From: Pseudomonadota bacterium
Lineage (GTDB): Bacteria > Pseudomonadota > Alphaproteobacteria > Rhodobacterales > Rhodobacteraceae
DNA length: 56,015 nt
Direction of reading: 5' to 3'
Assembly: GCA_027592105.1 (NCBI GenBank)
Contig: JAQCLA010000001.1
Location: forward strand, 1 to 56,015
Shown here piece after piece: positions 1 to 8,729 of this stretch. Numbering within the stretch: the stretch's first letter is position 1; every line of letters starts with the position of its first letter. A program made the translations under genes and the position numbers. The notes under the pieces are model-generated. The model was not told the DNA's origin and searched no databases. It saw only the letters and a list, made by a program, of their open reading frames with translations.

Positions 1-67
1 GCGCGATTGGAAAGATGAAAAGCCGAAGTAACCCCATCTCGGCACGGGCATCATTCCAATTGTCACG

Positions 68-210
68 ATGAAGCAACATAAAAACGCGGCAACGAACGCG
101 ACAATTTTCTCGCAGCACAAACGGCAAAGCCCCCCGCGAGGGAGGCTTATTGTTCTGATATTTATAAGAAATTTTTTGGTTGCGGGGGTGCGCAACCGCC
201 GCTGTCGGAC
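68..210 (-). repeat. Left copy of a tRNA-tail-like imperfect repeat
   Basis: This stretch aligns with 40975-41115. Shared blocks are ATGAAGC, AACGCGGCAA, CAATTTT, an AT-rich run and then TGGTTGCGGGGG. The spacing from ATGAAGC to TGGTTGCGGGGG is nearly the same in both copies (109 and 106 bp). Read on the minus strand, the last block resembles the acceptor end plus CCA of alphaproteobacterial initiator tRNA-Met, so the rest would be 3' flank. Here the block also forms a small hairpin (GGTTGCG/CGCAACC, 179-197). The remainder of 1-356 shows no gene. Confidence 0.55.
127..148. terminator. Possible hairpin terminator
   Basis: AAGCC and CCC arms pair with GGG and GGCTT around a GCGA loop, downstream of the leftward glutaryl-CoA dehydrogenase-like gene. 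The T-run after it is weak, so this is only a candidate. Confidence 0.35.
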
Positions 211-356
211 CAGCATATGGTGTTGACCAGCAAACTATTTGCCTAGAACGCGCTCCCTTTGATCTTTTTCAGCTCTTCTTATGGTCAGACGAAGTAGCGT
301 TTGCAAAGCATAACGTGTTCGTCTGACCTGATGAATTCGATTGAGCAGGGTATACT

Positions 357-1583
357 TCAGAAAAAGGCCTGCAACCCTGTCTGTGCCCGGCCAAGGATCA
401 GCGCATGGACGTCGTGGGTTCCCTCGTAGGTATTGACAGTTTCGAGGTTCACCATGTGACGCATGACGGGGAAGCTATCGGAAATGCCGTTGCCGCCATG
501 CATGTCACGCGCCATGCGCGCGATGTCGAGCGCTTTGCCACAGTTGTTTCTCTTGAGCAGGCTGATCATTTCCGGCGCCGCACGGCCCATATCCATCAAC
601 CTTCCCACACGCAAAACGGCCTGTAGGCCAAGGGTAATCTCGGTTTGCATATCGGCCAGTTTCTTCTGGAAGAGCTGCGTTTGCGCCAAGGGGCGGTCGA
701 ACTGTTTCCGATCGAGGCCGTATTGACGCGCCGCATGCCAGCAGGCCTCCGCCGCGCCCATCACGCCCCAGCCAATGCCATAGCGGGCCCGATTCAAACA
801 TCCAAACGGCCCTTTAAGGCCCTGAACGCCGGGTAACAGCGCATCCTCGGAAACCTCGACATTTTCCATTACGATCTCGCCGGTCACACTTGCCCGAAGC
901 GAAAGCTTGCCGCCGATCTTGGGCGCGCTCAGACCCTTCATGCCTTTTTCCAGCACGAAGCCCCGAATCTTGCCATCATGGGCATCCGATTTTGCCCAGA
1001 CGACGAAAACATCGGCGATAGGCGCGTTCGAAATCCACATTTTCGATCCGCTGATGCGATAGCCACCATCGATCTTTGTGGCGCGCGTCTTCATACCGGC
1101 TGGATCGGACCCGGCATCTGGCTCTGTCAGGCCGAAACAGCCGATCAGTTGACCCATCGCCAGACCCGGCAGGTATTTCTGCTTCTGCACCTCGGACCCA
1201 TAGGCGTAAATCGGATACATCACGAGGCTCGACTGCACGCTCATCATGCTGCGATAGCCGGAATCGATGCGCTCGATCTCGCGGGCGACAAGACCATAGG
1301 TCACATAACCCGCGCCCAAACCGCCATATTCCTCGGGGATGGTCGTACCAAGCAGACCTGCCTCGCCCATCTCGGCGAAGATCTCAGGGGTGACGGCTTC
1401 GTCGCGATAGGCTTGGGTCACGCGTGGGGCCAGCTTGTCTTGAGCAAAGGCCTGTGCCGCGTCGCGTAGCATCCGCTCGTCCTCCTCCAACTGATCTTCG
1501 AGGAAAAAGGCGTCATCCCATTTGAAAGGTCCCAGATCTGGCCCCATTCCAGGCTTTACTGTCATTTTCAGATCGCCATCCAT
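357..1583 (-). CDS. Glutaryl-CoA dehydrogenase-like acyl-CoA dehydrogenase
   Basis: A 408-residue flavin acyl-CoA dehydrogenase, full length for the family. The FAD/substrate motif IGCFGLTEPDAGSDPAGMKT lies at about 147-166, and RSMMSVQSS at about 111-119 is typical of the glutaryl-CoA branch. The likely catalytic Glu is in TYEGTHDVH (about E387), followed by the usual ALILGRAQTG tail. Glutaryl-CoA dehydrogenase oxidises and decarboxylates glutaryl-CoA to crotonyl-CoA using ETF. A different dicarboxylyl-CoA substrate is possible here. An AAGGAGAG site precedes the ATG. It is the last gene of the leftward operon that starts at the GntR gene near 10.8 kb, 11 bp after the FAD-protein gene. Confidence 0.85.
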   Translation of the reverse strand: MDGDLKMTVKPGMGPDLGPFKWDDAFFLEDQLEEDERMLRDAAQAFAQDKLAPRVTQAYRDEAVTPEIFAEMGEAGLLGTTIPEEYGGLGAGYVTYGLVAREIERIDSGYRSMMSVQSSLVMYPIYAYGSEVQKQKYLPGLAMGQLIGCFGLTEPDAGSDPAGMKTRATKIDGGYRISGSKMWISNAPIADVFVVWAKSDAHDGKIRGFVLEKGMKGLSAPKIGGKLSLRASVTGEIVMENVEVSEDALLPGVQGLKGPFGCLNRARYGIGWGVMGAAEACWHAARQYGLDRKQFDRPLAQTQLFQKKLADMQTEITLGLQAVLRVGRLMDMGRAAPEMISLLKRNNCGKALDIARMARDMHGGNGISDSFPVMRHMVNLETVNTYEGTHDVHALILGRAQTGLQAFF

Positions 1584-1594
1584 GTTCGCTCTCC

Positions 1595-2992
1595 TTATGT
1601 CTGCGCAGCCGCATGGCGGCCGGCTAGGTACCCAAAGGCAATTGCAGTCAATAAGCCATTTCCGGACAGATAGCCCTCGACGGCTGGGCCAGACACGCCA
1701 CAGGCTGCCCCACCCGATGCAAAAAGATTTGGCAATGTCGTGCCATCGGCCCTCATCACACGTGCGTCATCTGCGATGACCAACCCACCTTGCGTGTGAA
1801 AAAGCGCGCCTGTTACCTTTACGGCGAAAAACGGACCCGACAAGGGCGGTGTCACCGTGAAGTCGCGACCCTGCGCATCGGTTCCATCGCCCTTGGCCAA
1901 GGCTTGCACCTCGGCGATGGTCGCGGCCAATGCCGCCTCGGACAGGCCTGTCGCGGTGGCCAATTCCGCCACAGTCGCACCAGTTTTGATCGCACCGGCG
2001 GCCACCGCTTCGCGATAATCGGGAAAGCCCGCGACCGCGAAATCATGGCGCGCTTGATCGTAGATATTCCAAGCGACCCGTCCAGTTTGATCAATGACCT
2101 TGACCGCCTGTTCGGAATAGCCGCCCATCTCGTTGGAAAAGCGGCGGCCGTCCGAATTCACTTGGATAGCACCCTGCATCATCAAGGCCCATGAGATCAA
2201 AATCCCATGGGGATGTGCCAGTGAACCATGTCCCTGATAGCCCGAAAGATGTTTCAATTCAGCGCCAAGCGCCTGACCCCAAGCAACGGCGTGGCCGGTA
2301 TTGCCGGCATGACCATAATATTCGCCACCTGCGATCTGGGGGATATGTTCGGCCACCATCTGCGCGTTGCCGCCATACCCGTTGCAAGCCAAGATCAAGG
2401 TCTTGCACCCGATCACCTCGCAAGTGCCATCAGGGCGCATGACGCCCACAGCATGCGCCTTGCCATCGGTACCAACATAAAGCGTTTCAGCCAAGGCATC
2501 GGTGACAAGCGCGATATCTGCTGCGATGACCGCGGCAAGCAAGCGCGCCTCGAGCGCCGCGCCGGTTTTTTCGGGTACTGCATGCATCCGGTGACGGGCG
2601 TGGCCTGGATAGAGGAAATCATCCAGCACATGCCACTCTACCCCTGCGGAATCGGCCAACCACTCCATGGCGGGGCCAATCGTCTGTGCCGCCAAACGGG
2701 CAAGGCGAGCATCGGATTTTCCATAAGACTTGGCCATCAGATCGGCACAGAACAGGTCGGGCGTATCGTCTGTGACGCCGATCGCTGCCTGAAACCGCGT
2801 TGCGGGTGCAGGGACAAAGCCCGACGACATCGAGGTCGACCCAGAAGGGGAGGCATCACGCTCCAACACCACGACTTGCGCGCCGCTTTCAGCCGCAGCC
2901 AATGCCGCCGTCAAACCCGAGGCACCCGCCCCGATGATCAGCACATCCGTCGTGAAATCAGCAACCGGGATATCGTGGCTGATCGCGGGCAT
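1595..2992 (-). CDS. FAD-dependent dehydrogenase, fumarate-reductase/ketosteroid-dehydrogenase type
   Basis: About 465 residues. An N-terminal Rossmann motif DVLIIGAGASGLTAALAA binds FAD. GSTSMSSG follows, and the C-terminus carries TLPNLFASGGAACGVSG...GYLSGNGLLTAIAFG, the arrangement of soluble fumarate-reductase-like flavoproteins. It probably oxidises or reduces a C-C bond next to a carboxylate or carbonyl. There is no signal peptide or haem domain, so it should be cytoplasmic. The ATG at 2992 overlaps the upstream stop as TGATG. A homologue with the same layout is at 26783-28138. The substrate cannot be read from the sequence. Confidence 0.8.
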   Translation of the reverse strand: MPAISHDIPVADFTTDVLIIGAGASGLTAALAAAESGAQVVVLERDASPSGSTSMSSGFVPAPATRFQAAIGVTDDTPDLFCADLMAKSYGKSDARLARLAAQTIGPAMEWLADSAGVEWHVLDDFLYPGHARHRMHAVPEKTGAALEARLLAAVIAADIALVTDALAETLYVGTDGKAHAVGVMRPDGTCEVIGCKTLILACNGYGGNAQMVAEHIPQIAGGEYYGHAGNTGHAVAWGQALGAELKHLSGYQGHGSLAHPHGILISWALMMQGAIQVNSDGRRFSNEMGGYSEQAVKVIDQTGRVAWNIYDQARHDFAVAGFPDYREAVAAGAIKTGATVAELATATGLSEAALAATIAEVQALAKGDGTDAQGRDFTVTPPLSGPFFAVKVTGALFHTQGGLVIADDARVMRADGTTLPNLFASGGAACGVSGPAVEGYLSGNGLLTAIAFGYLAGRHAAAQT

Positions 2993-3603
2993 CACGCGGC
3001 CTCGATCATGCTTTGCGCCTGTGCGCAGGTGATGACCTTGCCGACGGTCGACAGATCGGCGATCGCGCTGTCATGGGTGGCTTGCGAGAAGGCCGCGCAT
3101 CCATCCGACAAGACCACGGTCTGGAAATCGCGCACATGCGCGGAGCGCACGGTCGAGGCCACACCACCATTGGTCACGATCCCACAGACAAACAAGGTAT
3201 CGATCCCCGCCTTGCGCAGGCTGAATTCCATGCGCGTTTGATAAAAAGCGGAATACGCGACCTTTTCCACCGTGAGATCGGCGGGCTGCAATTCATCGAC
3301 CAGCGCATGACCCCAGCCACCGGGTGTGAAATCCCCCTTGCCTAAAAAGGGTCGGATCGATTTCAGATGCGGCGCGATAAAGGGCTCCCCCCCTTTACCG
3401 GGCACCAATGTGAACTGAGTCGAGACAATCCAGCCACCCTTTGCGCGCAGCGCATTGGCGACGGGCAACACCCGCGCAGGCAACGCCGCGATGGCATCCG
3501 AGGTCTGCCCACCGCGTGCATATGCGCCCTTGGGGTGCAAGAAGTCGTTTTGCAGATCAACGATCAATAAGCCCGTACGGGCAGGGACCAGATCAAAATC
3601 CAT
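2992..3603 (-). CDS. Isochorismatase-fold hydrolase with Gly at the nucleophile position
   Basis: A 203-residue isochorismatase-like protein. The Asp of LLIVDLQNDF (about D16) and the Lys of VEKVAYSAF are present. The nucleophile loop reads VCGIVTNGGVAST, where amidases of the family have Cys (TNxCVxST); the codon is GGT rather than TGT. From family knowledge, EntB-type isochorismatases also have Gly there and hydrolyse a vinyl ether without a covalent thioester. The gene therefore either uses EntB-like chemistry or has lost amidase activity. It lies 3 bp after hyuA, and its stop overlaps the next start. Confidence 0.8.
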   Translation of the reverse strand: MDFDLVPARTGLLIVDLQNDFLHPKGAYARGGQTSDAIAALPARVLPVANALRAKGGWIVSTQFTLVPGKGGEPFIAPHLKSIRPFLGKGDFTPGGWGHALVDELQPADLTVEKVAYSAFYQTRMEFSLRKAGIDTLFVCGIVTNGGVASTVRSAHVRDFQTVVLSDGCAAFSQATHDSAIADLSTVGKVITCAQAQSMIEAA

Positions 3604-3606
3604 CGC

Positions 3607-5652
3607 TTACACCTCCGGGCGAATAACGAGATTGCCAAATGAATCGACCACTGCATACAGGCCGGGATCAACAAAGATCGTAGTATCGGGCTGCTCCAAG
3701 ATCGCTGGGCCTGCGATGCGTTCGCCCACCGCCAATGACAGCCGATCATATAGCCCGGCTTGATGAAACGCACCTTCGGCCCACACCGTCCGCGTTCCGA
3801 TACGACAGGCATCGGCAGGCTTGCCATCTTTCGGCGCGAATACCGCCATGTCAAAGGCCGGTCGCCGCCCGATCACCGTGACACGGTAATTCATAACGCG
3901 TACAGGGATACCGTCCAAAAGCCGTCCATATGCCGTGCGATAGGCGGTGTTGAACGCGGTTTGGATCGCTTCAGTCGTCAGCCCATCTGCTGGGTCGACA
4001 GCGACGGCAACCGTGTGTGTTTGGCCCAGATAGAGCATATCGAATTCAAACACCCGATCGATACGTGCAAAGGCTGCGCCGGCCGAGGTGACGACAGTCT
4101 CTGTTGCGTCGGCCACGCTTTGCAATTCCCCCCCCAAGGCGACGGCATCGATGCTGGACAAAAGCCGATTCACGGTCTGAACGCGGTCATGGCGCATATC
4201 GGCCACGACACAGCCCAAGGCCGATGTCACACCAGGAAAGCGCGGCACCAACGCCGAGCCAAGACCGACCTCCTTGATCAGAGCGCCGGTATGCAGCGCA
4301 CCGCCACCGCCAAACGGCATTGCGGCGAATTTCGCCGGATCATGCCCCTTCTCGATGGAAACAAGCCGGATCGCCCCCGCCATCTTGGCGTTAGCCAAAC
4401 GCAAGATGGCCTCTGCCGCCTCCTCCACACTGATGCCGAGTAGCTCCGATAGGTTCTTGCGGATCGCTTCGCGTGCAGCCTCCACATCGAGACGGTCCAA
4501 CTTGCCACCGATAGGGCGATCGGGGTTGATGCGGCCAAGGATGAGGTTGGCATCCGTCACCGTGGGCCGCGTGTTGCCCAAGCCATAACAGACCGGACCT
4601 GGATCAGAGCCCGCTGATTCCGGACCAACGGTCAAAAGGCCGCTGACATCGAGCGATGCGATTGATCCGCCACCTGCGCCGATGGTGGTGATCTCGATCA
4701 TCGGGGTGCGCACGACCATTCCGAAATCGATCGCAGTTTGCGGTGTCAGGGCTGCAACGCTTTCGGCCACGAGCGAGACATCGAAGGATGTGCCGCCCAT
4801 GTCACAGGTCACGATATTCTCAAATCCTGCCGCCGCAGCGATCGCTTGTGCCGCGATCACACCTGCTGCCGGGCCAGACAAAGCCGTGCGGACAGGGAAA
4901 TCCTTGGCGGTACCCACACCCATCACGCCGCCGTTGGACTGCACGATCAGCAATTCCCCATCAAAGCCTTTGGCATCAAGACCCTGCTCCAGCCGGTCGA
5001 GGTAGGACGAAACCACAGGCTGCAGATAGGCGTTCAGCGTCGCGGTCGACAGCCGCTCGAACTCGCGGATCTCGGGCAAGATCTCGGTGGCGCCCGTCAC
5101 ATAGGTCGTGGGCCAAACGCTGCGCACGGCCTCGACCGCGATGCGTTCATTCTCGGGGTTGGCGTAGCCATTGATGAAAAAGACGCAGACCGCCTCGCAT
5201 CCCGCCTCGGCCAGCGCGCGGGCTTGGCGCTTTACCGCTTCGGGATCGACCGCCTCAAGGATCGTGCCATCGGCAAGTACACGTTCGGCGACCTCGACAC
5301 GGTCGGGGCGGGCCACGACCGGCACAAAGGCCCCGCGCAGCCCCCACGTGGTGGGACGATCACGGCGGCGCATCTCCAAGACGTCCCGAAAACCCTCGGT
5401 CGTGATGATGCCCGTGCGCGTGCCTTTTCGTTCCAACAGCGCGTTTGTGCCAACGGTCGTGCCATGCACAACTGTGCGAATATCGGCGAAATCGGCAACC
5501 TTGCGGCCGATACCTTCGATAAAGCCTTTCGACTGATCACCGCGGGTTGACGGAACCTTGGTCGTTTCGACCTGCCCGGTTGCTTCGTTGAAAACGAAGA
5601 CATCGGTAAAGGTGCCGCCGACATCGACGCCGATCACGATTGTGCCGCTCAT
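3607..5652 (-). CDS. hyuA: HyuA-type ATP-dependent hydantoinase/oxoprolinase subunit A
   Basis: 681 residues. The N-terminal phosphate-binding motif is GVDVGGTFTDVFVF, with the ASKHA-fold motifs TALSGPAAGVIAA and TCDMGGTSFDVSLV further on. Partners of this family split cyclic amides (N-methylhydantoin, 5-oxoproline, caprolactam) with ATP, or carboxylate ketones. The ATG overlaps the hyuB stop as ATGA, so an A/B complex is expected. In this operon it may ring-open a hydantoin- or lactam-like substrate. The specificity is inferred, not visible. Confidence 0.85.
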   Translation of the reverse strand: MSGTIVIGVDVGGTFTDVFVFNEATGQVETTKVPSTRGDQSKGFIEGIGRKVADFADIRTVVHGTTVGTNALLERKGTRTGIITTEGFRDVLEMRRRDRPTTWGLRGAFVPVVARPDRVEVAERVLADGTILEAVDPEAVKRQARALAEAGCEAVCVFFINGYANPENERIAVEAVRSVWPTTYVTGATEILPEIREFERLSTATLNAYLQPVVSSYLDRLEQGLDAKGFDGELLIVQSNGGVMGVGTAKDFPVRTALSGPAAGVIAAQAIAAAAGFENIVTCDMGGTSFDVSLVAESVAALTPQTAIDFGMVVRTPMIEITTIGAGGGSIASLDVSGLLTVGPESAGSDPGPVCYGLGNTRPTVTDANLILGRINPDRPIGGKLDRLDVEAAREAIRKNLSELLGISVEEAAEAILRLANAKMAGAIRLVSIEKGHDPAKFAAMPFGGGGALHTGALIKEVGLGSALVPRFPGVTSALGCVVADMRHDRVQTVNRLLSSIDAVALGGELQSVADATETVVTSAGAAFARIDRVFEFDMLYLGQTHTVAVAVDPADGLTTEAIQTAFNTAYRTAYGRLLDGIPVRVMNYRVTVIGRRPAFDMAVFAPKDGKPADACRIGTRTVWAEGAFHQAGLYDRLSLAVGERIAGPAILEQPDTTIFVDPGLYAVVDSFGNLVIRPEV

Positions 5653-7382
5653 GCTGCGCGCTCCTTGCGAAGGGCTGCTGTCGCGCCCGCATCCAATGTT
5701 CCATCCGCAGCGATCACAACGCCGTAGCTGTCGCGCGCAACCGCGGCACTGACATAGCCCAGCGTCACATCGGCCAGCACCGCCTCGGGGGGGCGATCAA
5801 GCGCATTGCCATACCCACCACCGCCGGGTGTTTCCAACCGCAGCTTCTGGCCACGCGTGATATGAATCCCGACCATTTTCGAGACCATCGGCGGGGTATG
5901 CTCGCCATCGGCCTGTTCATACACAAAGCGGTTGGTGGCCGCATCGCCGCCGCCCACTATCCCGCGCGGCGCAACCTTGCCGCGTTCACCGAACAAGAAG
6001 ACATCGGCGTTCGCTTCCAACAGCGCGATCTCATAGATCGCGCCAAGGCCCCCACGATACCGCCCGGCACCGCCCGAATCCTCGCGCAGGGCCCATTTTG
6101 TGAAGCGGACGGGATAGGCCGCCTCCAAGATCTCGAGCGGTGGAATAGTCGCGGTCGAGATCGGCGCATTGCCATGGTTCAAACCATCGCCTGTCCCATG
6201 CGCGCCATGCCCACCCCCAAAGAAAGAGAACATCACCCAACGCGCACCATTTGCACGGTGGCCCGCCAACGACAGCGCATTGATCGTGCCATAGGCACAG
6301 GCCATCGCGTCCTCGGGAGCGACCTGGGTGATCGTTTGGAACATGACATCGATCAGGCGCAAGATGGTCTCGGTATAGCCGCCAACAGGTTTGGGCGCCT
6401 TGACCGAAAGAAGCGAGCCTTCATCGATGCGGAATGTCACAGGTTCAAGCACCCCCGCGTTTGCGGGCACATCCCCGAAGATATGCTTCAAGGCGACGTA
6501 ACAGGCCGCAATCGTCGTGGCGCGCGAGATATTCACCGGCCCCTGACACGCAGCCGATGAGCGCGTAAAATCAAGGATCATCTTGTCGCCATCGATGGTC
6601 ATATCGAGGGCGATCTTGAGCGGAACGTCGTCAATCCCGTCGTTGTCGAGCCAATCTTCGGCCGAATAGGTGCCTGATGGCAAGCCAGCGATCTTGGTGC
6701 GCATCATCGTCGCTGCGCGAGCCTTGAGCGCTGCCAAAGCATCGCGGGCCGTTTGCACACCATATTCATCCAACAGGGCATTCAGGCGCTTTTCGCCCAG
6801 ATCCATTGCGTTGATCTGCCCGTTGAGGTCACCATAGAGCGACATCGGCTGGCGCGAATTGGACGACAAGATATCGACCACATCTTGTCGAAACTGGCCC
6901 CGATCATAGAGCTTAACCGGCGGGATCAATATCCCTTCCTGAAAGCACTCAGTCGCCGCTGGGTTATAGTTGCCCGGGACGTTTCCACCGACGTCATGCC
7001 AGTGCCCGACGGATGCGAGATAGCAAAACACCTCGCCATCGCGGAACACGGGTTTGACGAGACGAAAATCCGACAAATGCGTGCCGCCATCGTAGGGATC
7101 GTTGAAGATCCACACATCGCCTTCGTTGACACCGCCCTGCGCCGCCGCCTTCTTGATGACAGCCTTGACCGCAAAGGCCATCACCCCCACGAAAATCGGC
7201 AGCCCGGATTTGCCCTGTACCAGCGTGTCGCCGTTTTCGGCGTCATACAGGCCATGGCTTGCATCATGCGCCTCAGCGATGATCGGGTTGAATGCCGAAC
7301 GGAACAATGTCGCATCCATTTCATCGGCGATCTGCTCGAAGCGGCCCTTGAGAATGGCAAGTGTGACGGGATCAATTTCCAT
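5649..7382 (-). CDS. hyuB: HyuB-type ATP-dependent hydantoinase/oxoprolinase subunit B
   Basis: About 577 residues from the ATG of MEIDPVTLAILKGRFEQIADEM at 7382, the typical family N-terminus. Longer upstream starts would add non-conserved residues. Other family blocks are FNPIIAEAHDASHGLYD, DVWIFNDPYDGGTHLSD and, near the end, TPGGGGYG. This subunit pairs with HyuA to hydrolyse cyclic amides with ATP. It overlaps the upstream lyase gene by 11 bp and hyuA by 4 bp, so the three are probably translated together. Confidence 0.85.
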   Translation of the reverse strand: MEIDPVTLAILKGRFEQIADEMDATLFRSAFNPIIAEAHDASHGLYDAENGDTLVQGKSGLPIFVGVMAFAVKAVIKKAAAQGGVNEGDVWIFNDPYDGGTHLSDFRLVKPVFRDGEVFCYLASVGHWHDVGGNVPGNYNPAATECFQEGILIPPVKLYDRGQFRQDVVDILSSNSRQPMSLYGDLNGQINAMDLGEKRLNALLDEYGVQTARDALAALKARAATMMRTKIAGLPSGTYSAEDWLDNDGIDDVPLKIALDMTIDGDKMILDFTRSSAACQGPVNISRATTIAACYVALKHIFGDVPANAGVLEPVTFRIDEGSLLSVKAPKPVGGYTETILRLIDVMFQTITQVAPEDAMACAYGTINALSLAGHRANGARWVMFSFFGGGHGAHGTGDGLNHGNAPISTATIPPLEILEAAYPVRFTKWALREDSGGAGRYRGGLGAIYEIALLEANADVFLFGERGKVAPRGIVGGGDAATNRFVYEQADGEHTPPMVSKMVGIHITRGQKLRLETPGGGGYGNALDRPPEAVLADVTLGYVSAAVARDSYGVVIAADGTLDAGATAALRKERAA

Positions 7383-8229
7383 AGGAATTCCCTTTTTTGA
7401 GCATGTCGCCGGTCCCGATGACATCGTTTAGGCCAGAGAAATCGAACATGCGGTCTTTGAAACCTTCGTTGGATCCGGTGGAGATGAGGCCGCGGTAATA
7501 GTCACCCGCCGTTTTCGCTAAGGCGCGCACGACGCCACCGGGGAAAATGACCAATGAAAACCCAAGGCTTTGAAGATCGGCTGTGCCATGGATGGGGGTT
7601 TTGCCGCCCTCGACCATATTTGCCATCAAGGGAATACGCCCGGCAAAGCGCGCGGCGATCGCCTCGAGTTGTGCGCGGGTCTGGGGCGCTTCGATGAAGA
7701 GGATATCGGCACCTGCCTCGATGTAGAGCGCTGCACGATCGCAGGCCGCCTCGAACCCTTCGACGGCAATCGCATCGGTGCGCGCGATCACCAGTGTCGC
7801 CTCGCTGGTGCGCGCATCGACGGCGGCACGAATTTTCCCGGCCATTTCCGTGTCCGAGATCAGCGTCTTGCCATCCAGATGGCCACACCGTTTGGGCATG
7901 GTCTGATCTTCAAGCTGCAGCGCATTTGCGCCTGCACGCTCGAACACCCGCATGGTGCGCTGCACGTTCAGCGCATTGCCGAAACCATTGTCGGCATCCA
8001 CGATCAACGGCATCGAAACGCGGTCACGGATCAATGCGATTGTGTCGGCCACCTCGGCCATCGACACGAGGCCAATATCGGGACGCCCGAAGCGGGTATA
8101 GGCTATGCCCGCACCCGAGAGATAGGCCGCCTTGGCCCCGGCTTGTTCCGCGATCAGCGCCGTCAACGCATCGCAAACACCCGGCGCCAGCAAGATATCC
8201 GGCCCGCTCAACAGGGCTTTGAGTGTCAT
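7372..8229 (-). CDS. Isocitrate lyase/PEP mutase superfamily lyase (dimethylmalate/methylisocitrate lyase type)
   Basis: A 285-residue TIM-barrel protein. It has the metal-binding motif DADNGFGNA and the lyase loop MPKRCGHLDGK; a Cys in K-[KR]-CGH marks C-C lyases rather than PEP mutase. LVIARTDA and MANMVEGGKTP are also family blocks. The likely reaction is cleavage of a 2-hydroxy dicarboxylate (malate-like) to a 2-oxo acid plus a carboxylate. The start overlaps the LeuD-like stop as ATGA. Coupling to an aconitase-family hydratase resembles the 2,3-dimethylmaleate hydratase/dimethylmalate lyase pair known from nicotinate fermentation. Confidence 0.85.
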   Translation of the reverse strand: MTLKALLSGPDILLAPGVCDALTALIAEQAGAKAAYLSGAGIAYTRFGRPDIGLVSMAEVADTIALIRDRVSMPLIVDADNGFGNALNVQRTMRVFERAGANALQLEDQTMPKRCGHLDGKTLISDTEMAGKIRAAVDARTSEATLVIARTDAIAVEGFEAACDRAALYIEAGADILFIEAPQTRAQLEAIAARFAGRIPLMANMVEGGKTPIHGTADLQSLGFSLVIFPGGVVRALAKTAGDYYRGLISTGSNEGFKDRMFDFSGLNDVIGTGDMLKKGNSYGN

Positions 8230-8729
8230 TGACTTGGTCCTTTGTCATCGGTGGCAAAGCGTTTTTTCAGATAAGGCACAAGGCCGCCTGCCTGAATGAT
8301 TGCACGCAGGTTCTCAGGCATCGGATCAAGTGGCAGTGCGATCCCCTTGACCGTCAGTTGCAAAACCCCGCCATCGGCATCCAGCGTCGCAAGATCGCCA
8401 TCTAACACGCCGTCGATGCTGGGTGCGATCAACACGGGCAGGCCCAGATTGACGGCGTTGCGATAGAAGATTCCAGCGAAGGATAGCGCCACCACACCGG
8501 CAACCTGCAGGTGGCGCAGCGCTTCGGCGGCCTGTTCGCGCGACGAGCCCGCGCCGAAGTTACGCCCGGCGACCACGATATCGCCCGGCTGCACGCTGGG
8601 TGCGAAATCAGGGCGCGCTGCTTCCAGGCAATGGGCGGCAATCGCCTCGATTCCGCCGCGCATATATTGGCCGGGCGCGAGCTGATCGGTATCGATATCG
8701 TCACCCAAAAGGAAAATCCGCCCGCTCAT
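8226..8729 (-). CDS. LeuD-like hydratase small subunit
   Basis: 167 residues from the ATG at 8729. The in-frame upstream extension is a shadow of the large-subunit gene. The motif LLGDDIDTDQLAPG corresponds to the DNIDTD swivel-domain signature, and GRNFGAGSSREQAAEAL matches the substrate-carboxylate loop of 3-isopropylmalate dehydratase small subunits. It should form a heterodimer with the product of the gene upstream, whose stop overlaps its start (ATGA). It could be a leucine-pathway enzyme, but the operon contains no leuA or leuB. A catabolic maleate or citraconate-type hydratase is more likely. Confidence 0.85.
   Translation of the reverse strand: MSGRIFLLGDDIDTDQLAPGQYMRGGIEAIAAHCLEAARPDFAPSVQPGDIVVAGRNFGAGSSREQAAEALRHLQVAGVVALSFAGIFYRNAVNLGLPVLIAPSIDGVLDGDLATLDADGGVLQLTVKGIALPLDPMPENLRAIIQAGGLVPYLKKRFATDDKGPSQ

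Noticed and set aside
177..210. Complete tRNA gene at the left repeat
   Set aside because: Only the acceptor-end-like TGGTTGCGGGGG is present; no anticodon arm follows.
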